Shown: positions 1-9,236 of the stretch, piece after piece
Layout: every line of letters starts with the position of its first letter
Position numbering within the stretch: position 1 is the first letter of the stretch
Origin: Oenanthe sinensis
Lineage: Eukaryota > Streptophyta > Magnoliopsida > Apiales > Apiaceae
Assembly (NCBI GenBank): GCA_028671895.1
Contig: CM053796.1
Span: 31,370,860 to 31,434,859 of the forward strand
Reading direction: 5' to 3'
Length of the DNA stretch: 64,000 bases
Translations under genes and position numbers: made by a program
The notes under the pieces: generated by a model
Told to the model about the DNA's origin: nothing
The model's input: the letters and a program-made list of their open reading frames with translations, nothing else
Databases searched by the model: none

Positions 1-839
1 CAACATTGCTCTCGAGTAGTCGAGTGCAAAGGCAGAAGGGAGCTTAACTTCAAGACTCACATAATTGATCAATGGAAAATTCATTCCAAATTCCTGGTCT
101 GGAAAGGAACAATGTAGCTAGGTCTGTGATTACTAGTGAAATGTTTCTGGAATACATTTGATTTCTTCTCACTTAAAGTATTTCACTCGCAAACCTTCAG
201 GGAAGCTTGTAACTCTTAATCGTCAAAAATTCGGAATGGCCAAATGGAGCTTTTGGTCATGTAGCAGTTTTCTGTGTCAGAGTTGCTGACTTACGGTTTT
301 AGAAGATATATGGAGGTTTTTCATCATAACTTCTACTCCTGTATTGTAAACTTTTACGTTCTAAACACAGGTCAATACCTCACTAGTTGACTATATATAT
401 ATAAAGAAGAATGTCTTCTGCACAGAATTGAGCTGTGAGCAGGAAAAATGACCATTGAAAAACCTCAGGGTCTAAAGAAAAAGAGGAATGTCTCCGAAAC
501 TGTTCATGCGGTTTAAATGTGCTTCTCCCGTGATACATATAACGTATATAAGTTCAAATTAATAAACAAAGACTGCTTCAGAGATTATTAACCAAAAATC
601 CTGATACCAGACTAAAGATATTTAAAAATAGTTCTTACAAATCGAGAAAACATGTCAATATATATTATCTTCTCTCTTCTGTCATGATACATAACAAGCA
701 GATCATTAAGATACATGAATCATGAACATCCATACTCTACAACTTTACCACATTCTTAGAATATAATTCAAACAATGTAATGCTTGTCTTCAACTTAAAA
801 CAGAATACACTTCATAATCCAAATTCCAAACAATGTAGT
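1..839. repeat. Duplicated segment, copy 1
   Basis: This segment is repeated in the same orientation at 7907-8792. The two copies stay alignable through many substitutions and small indels, from the left window edge to the shared text AAACAATGTAGT. After that point copy 1 runs into the ~580-bp satellite and copy 2 continues towards gene TMP-A. The duplication probably extends left of the window. Copy 1 has only a short interrupted TA tract where copy 2 has a long (TA)n run. Confidence 0.85.
448..516 (+). CDS. 22-codon ORF or last-exon tail, copy 1 (unrecognised)
   Basis: A short reading frame begins MTIEKPQGLKKKR and ends at a TAA at 514-516. It is preceded by a good splice acceptor (GTGAGCAG, with the exon starting at 443), and the frame stays open back to that acceptor. 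It may therefore be the C-terminal exon of a gene lying left of the window rather than a stand-alone peptide. The second copy at 8343-8411 differs at four bases: three are silent third-position changes and one gives Q to E. I do not recognise the protein. Confidence 0.3.
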   Translation: MTIEKPQGLKKKRNVSETVHAV

Positions 840-1126
840 TGAAATTTTTATTAAATCTACTCTTTTCTTACATTTTAGATAGTGGATCGGGTAACGTCCC
901 ATACAAAAAGAAAGAGCGCATAGGATTCTACTAGTCCGTATAATCAGGACTTAATTTTGGAGGTGTAGTAATACATCTAAAAAAATATTTCTATCTCTTT
1001 TGGATGCAGGAATAGCCCCAAGCGATTAATGCAAAACTAGCCAATTGAAAAGTAAGAGAGTCATGCTTTTATTAATTTTGTCAAGGCGATCCATTATAAT
1101 ATATTTATCATATTTAATAAAATAAA

Positions 1127-2042
1127 GACTAATTTACACTTTGCAGCCCTGTGATTTTGAAAAATTGCACTTTGGATCTCATAGTTTTCAAATCAACATT
1201 TTGCATCCCAGGACTTTTAAAATCATCTCGCTTTGCATCCCTCAAACAAATTTTTGTCAATTATCAACGTTAATTTCATATTTTGGAGAGTTAATATGGG
1301 TATTTAATATTTAAACAGTTATTTCGATGTTCATATTTTTAAGATTTTGTGTTCAGTTCATTCCAAATATCTTATTTACATGGCTAAAATGTGTTATTAA
1401 TAAATTATTGATACAAAAAATAATACTTAATAAATAATTTTGATTCTTATATCAAATTAAAGTTCGATTCTTATATCATACTCCCTCCGTCCCATCCATT
1501 TATTTATATTTTGGAGAAGGTGTCCGGCACGCATTTTAAGGTGCATATAAATTATAGTTTAATAACATATTTTAATTTTTTTTTCCTGAATAAAAATTTA
1601 AACATTAAATTTTTATTCAGAGAAAAAAAAATTAAAAAATAAGTTATGGAACTATATTTTATATGCACCTTAAAATGCGTGACAGACACCCTCTCCCAAA
1701 TGTAAACAAATGGGTGAGACTGGGGGAATAACTTATTATTATTTCAAATTTTTTTATCAATAATCTAATAATAACGCATTTCAGCCATATAAATGAGATA
1801 TTTAAGAATGAATTGAACATAAAATCTAAAAAATATGAATACCGAAATAACTGTTTAAATATTAAATACCCATATTAACTCTCCAAAATATGAAATTAAC
1901 GTTGATAATTGACAAAAATTTGTTTGAGGGATGCAAAGTGAGATGATTTTAAAAATTCTGGGAGGCAAAATGTTGATTTGAAAACTATGAGACCCAAAGT
2001 GCAATTCTTCAAAATCAAAGGGCTGCAAAGTGTAAATTAGTC
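1127..2042. mobile_element. MULE-type foldback element (non-autonomous)
   Basis: Long terminal inverted repeats of roughly 280-300 bp face each other (about 1127-1410 and 1745-2042). The ends are GACTAATTTACACTTTGCAG and its complement. The element is flanked by a perfect 9-bp duplication TAAAATAAA (1118-1126 and 2043-2051), the size made by Mutator-like transposases. It encodes nothing and lies inside a satellite unit. A Stowaway MITE occupies its centre. Confidence 0.85.
1481..1728. mobile_element. Stowaway-like MITE nested in the MULE element
   Basis: The left end is CTCCCTCCGTCCCA directly after TA (1479-1480). The right end is a degraded complement followed by TA (1729-1730). The inner arms match well, for example GCATTTTAAGGTGCATATAA near 1533 and its complement near 1660. 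The length is about 248 bp, typical of Tc1/mariner-derived MITEs with TA targets. Confidence 0.75.
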
Positions 2043-5000
2043 TAAAATAAACTACATTAAAATTCTAATCTTGAACATTCTTATATTCATAAAAAAATCT
2101 ATTACATTGAATTTCAACAATAAAATATTCTACATTATATATTTGTAGTAACTAGTCTTCTAACATATTCATTTCCTACTATACTTCTCAATACTATTTT
2201 ATTTTCATCAAAATCTGATTATTTGGAATACAAATTGATAAGTTACTCCTAAGCTCACATAAAATAAGACGAAGAAATACTATTATCATAATAGGAAACA
2301 TTTAAAAATAAATTTAAAATTTTTATCGAATCTTCTCCATTCTCACGTTTGAAATAGTGGTTCGAGTAACATCCCACATAAAAAGAAAGAGTGCAGAAAA
2401 TTCCAGTGGTCTGTAAAATCCGGACTTAATTTTGAAAGTGTGATAATGCATCTAAAAAATTATTTCATCGAATGTACTTCCTTGTAGATGCAGAAAGAGC
2501 CACATGCAATTAATGCAAAAATAAACAATTGAAAAGTAAGTGTCATGCTTTTATCGATTTTTTCTGGATCATCATGATCTATTATAATATATTTATCATA
2601 TTTAATATTTTCTATAGGATAAAATACATTAAAATTCTAATCTTGAACATTCCTATATTCACAAAAAATATTTTATTACATTTAATTTCAGACAATAAAT
2701 ATATTATGACATATATTTGTAGGAACTGGTCTCCTAACATATTCATTTCCTACAATATTTCTGAATACTATCTAATTTTCATCAAAATCTGTTTATCTGA
2801 AATATAAATTGACAAGTTACAAAAGCCCTTCCTAGACTCACATAAAATAAGACGAAGATGTATTATTATCATAATAGGAGACATTCAAAAATAAATTTTA
2901 ATTTTTTATATCGAATCCTCTCTTTTCTCGCATTTGAAATAGTGGTCTGAGTAACATTTCATACAAAAAGAAGGGGCACATAAGATTCCACTGGTCCGTA
3001 AAATCGAGACTTAATTTTGGAAGTGTGATAATGCATCTAAAAAAGTATTCCATCGAACGTTCTCCCTAGATGCAGAAATAGCCATATGTAATTACTGCAA
3101 AATAATCAATTGGAAAGTAAGAGTCATGCTTTTATCGATTTTATGTGGATCCTAACGATCTATTATAATATATTTGTCATATTTAATATTTGCGATAAGA
3201 TAAAATACATCAAAATTCTAATCTTTAACATTCCTATATTCACAAAAAATATTTTATTATATTTAATTTCAACAATAAAATATATTCCAACATATATTTG
3301 TAAGAGCCAGTCTCTTAGCATATTCATTTCCTAAGATACTTCTTGATACTATTTTAATTTCATCAAAATATGATGATCTGGAATACATGATCTGAAATAC
3401 AAATTGATAATCTACAAAAATCCTTCCCGGACTCACATAAAATAAGACGATGAAATACTATTACCATAATAGGACACATTCAAAAATAAATTTTAAAATT
3501 TTATCGAATCTTCTCTTTTCTCACATTTGAAATTTTGGTTCGGATAACATCTCACACAAAAGAAAAAGCGCAAAAGATTTCACTGATCCGTGAAAATCTG
3601 ACTTAATTTTGAGTGTGTGATATTACATTTAAAAAACTATTTCATTGAACGTATTTCCTTTTGGATGCATAGCCATATACAATTAATGCATAAACAGCCA
3701 ACTGGAAAGTAGGAGTCATGCTTTTATCGATTTTGTCTCGATCCTCACAATCTATTATAATATATTTATTATATTTAGTATTTGCGATAAGATAAATATA
3801 TTAAAATTCTAATCTTGAACATTCTTATATTCACAAAAAAAATATTTTATTACATTTAATTTCAACAATAAAATATATTACAATATATATTTGTAGGAGC
3901 TAGTCTCCTACATATTCATTTCCAACGATACTTCTTGATAGTTGATACCATTTTATTTTCATCAAAATGTGATGATCTGGAATACAAATTTATAAGTTAC
4001 AAAGCCCTTCCCATACTCACATAAAATAAGACGAAGAAATATTATTACTGTAATATGACACATTCAAAAATAAATCTTAAATTTTTATTGAATATTCTCT
4101 TTTCTCGCATTTGAAATAGAGGTTTGTAACATCTCACACAAAAAGAAAGAGTGCGGAATGGAAGATTTCACTGGTCAGTAAAATCCGGATTTAATTTTGG
4201 AGGTGTGATAATACATCTAAAAAATTATTTCATGGAACGTATTCTCTTTTGGATACAGGAATAGCCACATGCAATTAATGCAAAAACAGCCGACTTGAAA
4301 GTAAGTGTCATGCTTTTATCGATTTTGCCTGAATCCTCACAATTTGATTATAATATATTCACCATATTTAATATTTACGATAAGATAAAATACATTTAAA
4401 TTCTAATATTGAACATTCCTATATACACAAAAAAAGATTTTATTATATTTAATTTCAACAATAAAATATATTACAACATATATTCATAGGAGGCAGTCTT
4501 TTAACATATTCATTTCATACAATACTTCTTAATACTATTTTATTTTCATCAGAATGTGATGATCTGGAATACAAATTTGATAAGTTACAAAAGTCCTTCT
4601 AAGACTCACATAAAATAAGACCAGGAAATATTATTACTATAATATGACACATTCAAAAATAAATTTTAAATTTTTATGTAATCTTCTCTTTTCTCTCACG
4701 TTTGAAATTGTGGTTCGGATAACGTCCCACACAAAAAGAAAGAGAACAGAAGATTTTACTGGTTTGTAAAATCCAGACTTAATTATGGAGGTGTGATAAT
4801 ACATCTAAAAAATTATTTTATCGAACGTACACCCTCGTGGATGCAGAATAGCCACATACAATTAATACAAAATAACCAATTGAAAAGTAAGAGTGATGCT
4901 TTTATCTATTTTGATCGGATCTCAATATCTCACCATCTATTATAATATATTTATCATATTTAATATTGGCGATAAGATAAAATAAATTAAAATTCTAATC

Positions 5001-5253
5001 TTGGAACATTCCTCTATTCATAAAAAAAATTATATATTTAATTTCAACAAAAAAATATATAACAACATATATTTGTTGGAACCAGTCTCTTAATATATTC
5101 AATTCATATGATACCTCTGGATACTATTTTATTTTCATCAAAATGTGATGATCTAGAATACAAATTGATAAGTTACAAAATCGCTTCCTATTATTTAGTT
5201 GATCCACTTAATTCGCTTAAATTAAATTATATTTGACATAATAATGATGAGTG

Positions 5254-6000
5254 AAATTCAGTTGAGACCATCATTTTGGTGGAGACCTTGAAAACCGAAT
5301 TAGGACCGTCCATTTCAATCTAATACATATGTGCAAGATATAACGTAATAACAGTTACACCATACACCGTAAATGTAGCAATGATACATTCACTCATATA
5401 TTTGTGTACTGCAATTATATATTTGTGTATTGCAATGATTTACCATTACACCATACACGTACCATATATTTGTGTTACTCAATGATACCTTCACTCATAT
5501 TATCAGTGTCCTACAACGATATATTTGTGTATTACAATGATATACAGTTACACCATACACCACTTTTTGGATACTAATGGTGTAAGGATGGTGGAAGGAC
5601 ATTGTTCTGTAGTCTAAACAAAACTATGTATGTCCTGCAATGATATTTTTGTCCTTCACTCGTATTAGCAGTGTCAGCAACGATATATTTGTGTATTGCA
5701 ATGATATACAGTTACACAATACACCATTTTTGGATACGTGTAAGGACAGTGTTCTGCAGTCTAAACAAAACTACGTATGCCCTGTAATGATATTTTTGTA
5801 TTGATCATGTATTAGTGTGATTGATTAATCTGATTACTAAATATACATAATTTTGTTTAGACTGCAGAACACTGTCTTTTTTAGTTCTTTAATTGTAGCC
5901 GCTAGATGAAAATAGATCGTACGATGTGAATAGGTCTCCACGGTCTCCACTTTTTTTGGGTCTCCACGGTCTCCGCTTTTTTTGGGTCTCCACTGAACCC
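5254..6000. mobile_element. Inverted-end repetitive element with internal snap-back
   Basis: The ends are AATTCAGTTGAGACC and, in reverse complement, GGGTTCAGTGGAGACC. The right end repeats GGTCTCCAC several times. The interior has ~35-bp direct repeats built on GCAATGATATACAGTTACAC. It also has an exact 26-nt inverted repeat, 5745-5770 against 5853-5878. Comparison with the related array edge at 24808-24870, which lacks it, supports an insertion. No clear target duplication was found, so the superfamily is undetermined. Confidence 0.5.
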
Positions 6001-6062
6001 AACTCTTGATATTAATTTAGTTGGATAATATTATGTAAAAGTACAGTTTCACAATATCCCTG

Positions 6063-6070
6063 GAATATCC
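6063..6070 (+). promoter_or_regulatory. P1BS-like PHR1 site
   Basis: GAATATCC fits the P1BS consensus GNATATNC, bound by PHR1-type phosphate-starvation regulators. It lies about 40 bp before the TATA-like box of unit 1 and about 110 bp before the first hairpin arm. The match is short, so function is inferred from its placement. The equivalent positions in units 2 and 3 are mutated (AATATCCC, GGTATCCC). Confidence 0.45.
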
Positions 6071-6102
6071 CCAGGCAACGAGCACATATGTACAGGAGCT
6101 TC

Positions 6103-6110
6103 TATAAATA
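6103..6110 (+). promoter_or_regulatory. TATA-like box, MIR399 unit 1
   Basis: TATAAATA lies 62 bp before the first base of the 5' arm of hairpin 1a. The same box is kept in units 2 and 3, so each unit may have its own promoter. Confidence 0.45.
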
Positions 6111-6159
6111 AACAATTTGATAGCAGAAACATTTCATTCACAGCACGTTTAAATCGTAT

Positions 6160-6280
6160 GGATGCATCACTGGGCAAATACTCCTTTGGCAGTAAATTAC
6201 TCTACCCAAAAGTGTGATTACATAGTGTGATGCTAGAGTACTTTAGACTGTCAAAGGAGATTTGCCCGGCAATGTTGTTC
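6160..6280 (+). ncRNA. MIR399: pre-miR399 hairpin 1a
   Basis: The 5' arm (star) is 6172-6192, starting GGGCAAATACTCC. The 3' arm (mature) is 6249-6269, ending GATTTGCCCGG. The two arms pair over nearly their whole length with few mismatches. miR399 normally begins TGCCAAAGG, but here position 3 is T (TGTCAAAGG), a change unique to this copy. In known plants miR399 guides cleavage of PHO2/UBC24 mRNA under phosphate starvation. Family identity is near-certain from the mature arm; whether this copy is processed is not known. Confidence 0.85.
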
Positions 6281-6347
6281 ATGCACATATTGTTATTATT
6301 GATCTTCAGGGTATCACTACATATGTATGATCATAGATATATGAGAT

Positions 6348-6428
6348 ATTACAGTGTTTCCCCCCTTTGGCAAGGTGACAATGCTCACACATAGTTCATC
6401 TATGCCAAAGGAGAATCGCCCTGTAGTC
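6348..6428 (+). ncRNA. MIR399: pre-miR399 hairpin 1b
   Basis: The mature arm, 6403-6423, begins TGCCAAAGGAGAAT and ends GCCCTG, a common miR399 variant. It pairs with the 5' arm ACAGTGTTTCCCCCCTTTGG around 6351-6370, with several mismatches and wobbles in the middle and a ~30-nt loop. It lies about 135 nt after hairpin 1a, close enough for one transcript to carry both. Confidence 0.85.
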
Positions 6429-6525
6429 ATTTTATTTTGTCAGCTCAACGAGGTCAATTCTGTTGGTACTTGACACGACTATTTAATATCCCAAGAGGCA
6501 ACGAGCACATATTTACCAGAGATTC

Positions 6526-6533
6526 TATAAATA
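6526..6533 (+). promoter_or_regulatory. TATA-like box, MIR399 unit 2
   Basis: TATAAATA lies 63 bp before the 5' arm of hairpin 2a, in the same context as in units 1 and 3. Confidence 0.4.
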
Positions 6534-6583
6534 AACAATTTGTTGGCAGAAATATTTCATTCAGAACACGTTTAACACCGTAT

Positions 6584-6705
6584 GGATGCATCACTGGGCA
6601 AATACTCCTTTGGCTCTAAATTACTCTACCACAAAAGTGTGATTACATAGCGTGATGCTAGAATACTTTAGACTGCCAAAGGAGATTTGCCCGGCAATGT
6701 TGTTC
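6584..6705 (+). ncRNA. MIR399: pre-miR399 hairpin 2a
   Basis: The 5' arm is 6596-6616 and the mature arm is 6674-6694. The mature arm is the canonical miR399 sequence, beginning TGCCAAAGGAGA and ending GCCCGG. The 3' end of the star arm reads GGCTC rather than the GGCAG of units 1 and 3. This weakens pairing with the 5' end of the mature strand. Confidence 0.88.
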
Positions 6706-6771
6706 ATGCACATATTGTTATTATTGTTGTTCAGCGTATCACTGCATAGGTATGATCATAGATATATGAGA

Positions 6772-6852
6772 TATTACAGTGTTTTTCCCCTTTGGCAAGA
6801 TGAAAATGCTCACACATGGTTCGTCTATGCCAAAGGAGAATCGCCCTGTAAT
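6772..6852 (+). ncRNA. MIR399: pre-miR399 hairpin 2b
   Basis: The mature arm, 6828-6848, is identical to that of hairpin 1b. The 5' arm ACAGTGTTTTTCCCCTTTGG pairs with it, with about four mismatches. The loop carries small differences from copies 1b and 3b. Confidence 0.86.
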
Positions 6853-6949
6853 CATTTTCTTTGTCAGCTCAACGAGGTGAATTCTGTTGGCACTTGACAC
6901 TACAATTTGGTATCCCATGAGGCAACGAGCACATATTTACCAGGGCTTC

Positions 6950-6957
6950 TATAAATA
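6950..6957 (+). promoter_or_regulatory. TATA-like box, MIR399 unit 3
   Basis: TATAAATA lies 63 bp before the 5' arm of hairpin 3a, in the context conserved across the three units. Confidence 0.4.
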
Positions 6958-7007
6958 AACAATTTGATGGCAGAAATATTTCATTCACAACACGTTTAAC
7001 ACCGTAT

Positions 7008-7134
7008 GGATGCATCACTGGGCAAATACTCCTTTTGGCAGTAAATTAATTACTCTACCACAAAAGTGTGATTACATAGCGTGATGCTAGAATACTTTAG
7101 AATGCCAAAGGAGATTTGCCCGACAATGTTGTTC
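7008..7134 (+). ncRNA. MIR399: pre-miR399 hairpin 3a
   Basis: The 5' arm, about 7020-7041, has one extra T in the run CCTTTTGG, making a bulge. The mature arm is 7103-7123, starts TGCCAAAGGAGA and ends CCCGA rather than CCCGG. The loop has a 4-nt insertion (ATTAATTACT) relative to units 1 and 2. Confidence 0.85.
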
Positions 7135-7201
7135 ATGCACATATTGTTATTATTGATGTTCAGCGTATCACTGCATAGATATGATCATAGATATATGAGA
7201 T

Positions 7202-7282
7202 ATTACAGTGTTTTTCCCCTTTGGCAAGATGACAATGCTCACACATAGTTCGTCTATGCCAAAGGAGAATCACCCTGTAATC
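7202..7282 (+). ncRNA. MIR399: pre-miR399 hairpin 3b
   Basis: The mature arm, 7257-7277, begins TGCCAAAGGAGAAT. It differs from copies 1b and 2b at position 16 (CACCCTG for CGCCCTG). The 5' arm matches that of copy 2b. Confidence 0.84.
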
Positions 7283-7305
7283 ATTTTCTTTGTCAGCTCA
7301 ATATC

Positions 7306-7906
7306 CTTAGCCTAGAGCTCCCGATCCCCCACCATCCTTTTCATATTATGATTTCATATTAATTTATTTTAAGTTTCATTATGTATTCAATGATCACATC
7401 AAGAAATAGAAGGCAAGTGAGTACACATTTATGTTGGCACACACTATGATTCATTCGGAACTATTTTGGGTAGAAGGAAACTCTCTGCTTCTTATAAGTG
7501 ACTTTTGGATGAGCATTTTGCTCTTCCGTGTTTGTTATCCGGGGAGTGCCCTAATCTCTTGTTCATTTTATGTTAACTGTTTATTTTTAGCCTGTTCAGG
7601 TCTAGTTTTGCAGATATTTTTTCTTTTTTTTCAATACAATTATTTAATCAGCAGAAAAAAAGAGAGACTAGTGTATGATAATATTAGTGAAAACATATAT
7701 GACAGTGTCCTAATATATACAGATCCATACTACACGTTCATTTTCTATTCATTGTTTACATATCTTTAGGCTAGTTCTATTTTGGACCTTCACTTCACAA
7801 GCTCAAGCACATGCTAAATTGCTAATGATTAATGTATCAGTTTCACCTATCACAGTTTCTCTAAAGGTATAATTTTTAGGCAAGTCACTGTTAGCTAAAT
7901 ACTGGA
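7306..7906. other. Spacer after the MIR399 array
   Basis: Nothing was recognised here. A 112-codon ORF at 7431-7769 is hydrophobic and low-complexity and has no homologous counterpart in the window, so I do not call it a gene. The primary-miRNA 3' end may lie here, but no specific signal was identified. Confidence 0.4.
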
Positions 7907-8342
7907 CAACATTGCCCTCAGAGTGCAAAGGCAGAAGGGAGCTTGACTGCAAGACCCACCCGATTGCTCAATGAAAAACTCATTCCAAAGTCCTGGTCCG
8001 GAAAGGAACGATGCAGCTACACATGTGATTACTAGTGAAATGTTTCTGGATTGCATTTGATCTCTTCTCGGTTAAAGTATTTCACTCACAAACCTTCACA
8101 GAAGCGTAACTCTTAATAGTCGAAAATTTGGAATGGCCAAATGGGGCTTTTGGCCATGTAGCAGTTTTCTGTGTCAGAGTTGCTGACTTGCTGTTTTAGA
8201 GGATATATGGAGGTTTTTCATCATAACTTCTACTCCTATATTGTAAGCTTCTACGTTCTAAACATAGGTCAATACCTCACTAGTTGACTATATATATAAA
8301 GAAGAATGTCTTTTACACAGAATTGAGCTGTGAGCAGGAAAA

Positions 8343-8411
8343 ATGACCATTGAAAAACCTGAGGGTCTCAAGAAAAAGAGGAATGTCTCCGAAACAGTTC
8401 ATGCAGTTTAA
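8343..8411 (+). CDS. 22-codon ORF or last-exon tail, copy 2 (unrecognised)
   Basis: This is the second copy of the frame at 448-516. It begins MTIEKPEGLKKKR, has the same length and stop, and keeps the splice acceptor (GAGCTGTGAGCAG). No upstream coding exon could be recognised within the repeated segment, because reading frames there are not conserved between copies. It may be an exon fragment carried by the duplication. Confidence 0.3.
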   Translation: MTIEKPEGLKKKRNVSETVHAV

Positions 8412-8431
8412 ATGTGCTTCTCCCGTGGTAC

Positions 8432-8434
<3 letters not shown>

Positions 8435-8467
<33 letters not shown>
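8435..8467. repeat. (TA)n microsatellite
   Basis: About 33 bp of TA dinucleotides lie just after the small ORF in copy 2. The matching place in copy 1 (about 536-550) has only a short broken tract, so the run expanded after duplication. Confidence 0.85.
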
Positions 8468-8471
<4 letters not shown>

Positions 8472-9236
8472 TTCAAATTAATAAACAAAGACCACTTCAG
8501 AGACGAAGGAAGAGGAGTAAAGATCACATCAGATTATGATCCAAAAATCCTTATATCAGACTCAATATATTTAAAAATAATTCTTACTAGTCGAGAAAAC
8601 ATGGCAATATATATATATCATCTTCTCTCCTCTGTCATGAATCATGATACATAACAAGCAGATCATTAAGATACATGATCATCCATATTCTACAATTTTA
8701 CCACATCCTTAGAATATAATCCAAACAATGTAATGCTCGTCTTCAAATTAAAACAGAATACACAACATAATCCAAATTCCAAACAATGTAGTGTGTGCCA
8801 TCAACTTAAACAGAAAAATACACTGTGAAACCAACTTATTCCTAGGCTCAACTAGAATGACTTGTCCTGGACCAAATAAAGTGCACCCAAAACCATTTCA
8901 CTGCTGGCTTTACCATCACATGAACCACCAAAAGTAACCCTTTGCATAATTATAATAAGAGGTAATAACAATCATATATGTTGTCCATAAGCATAAGATC
9001 AGTACAATATATTTAAAATAAGACACCTTAGCTTCAATTTTGTTGATACATAAACCAAAGAAGGCATTAAAATATTAAGTTTTCCTACTAATGATAACAT
9101 AATGTCATTAAGAGTACATGTTTCATGATAACATAAACTTAATTTGAGCAACCATACACTACTGCATGAAAGGTAAAATGTTAGTGCTTTGTACCATAAT
9201 GAACACAACCTAGTACTTATATGAAAACTTGAGGAG

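Larger units (their letters stand above)
840..5200. repeat. Satellite array I, ~580-595 bp units
   Basis: Units recur with the anchor ATTAAAATTCTAATCTTGAA near 2053, 2630, 3209, 3798, 4393 and 4987, a spacing of about 577-595 bp. Each unit also carries CTATTATAATATAT and a 'CACAAAAAGAAAGAGCGCAGAAGATT'-like block, recognisable despite perhaps 10-20% divergence by eye. The leftmost unit is interrupted by the element at 1127-2042. The array ends at ATTCGCTTAAATTAAATT (about 5209), which is also the right edge of array III near 24808. No coding potential is seen; the ORFs at 2529-2807 and 3110-3334 are AT-rich by-products of the repeat. Confidence 0.85.
6050..7305 (+). repeat. MIR399: Tandem triplication of a ~425-bp MIR399 unit
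   Basis: Three head-to-tail units of about 425-429 bp (starting about 6050, 6475 and 6895) share the order GGCAACGAGCACATAT, CTATAAATAAACAATTTG, hairpin a, hairpin b, TTGTCAGCTCAA. Equivalent mature sites are spaced 6249/6674/7103 and 6403/6828/7257. Each unit therefore encodes two miR399 hairpins. Short ORFs here (6437-6619, 6652-6897) simply read through hairpin DNA. Confidence 0.9.
7907..8792. repeat. Duplicated segment, copy 2
   Basis: This is the direct repeat of 1-839. The satellite and the MIR399 array lie between the two copies. They could therefore mark an ancient insertion or unequal-exchange event of about 7 kb. Confidence 0.85.

Noticed and set aside
2529..3334. Two similar ORFs (92 and 74 codons) in the satellite
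   Set aside because: They recur only because the DNA repeat recurs. Other units have stops and shifts in the same place.
840..5200. Possible CRISPR-like regular spacing
   Set aside because: The whole ~580-bp unit is repeated, without short repeats and unique spacers, and the genome is a plant's.
6437..6897. ORFs of 60 and 81 codons in the MIR399 array
   Set aside because: They read straight through the hairpin arms, and unit-to-unit changes do not preserve codons.
7431..7769. 112-codon ORF after the MIR399 array
   Set aside because: Hydrophobic, low-complexity translation of T-rich DNA with no paralogue, no splice context and no promoter signal.
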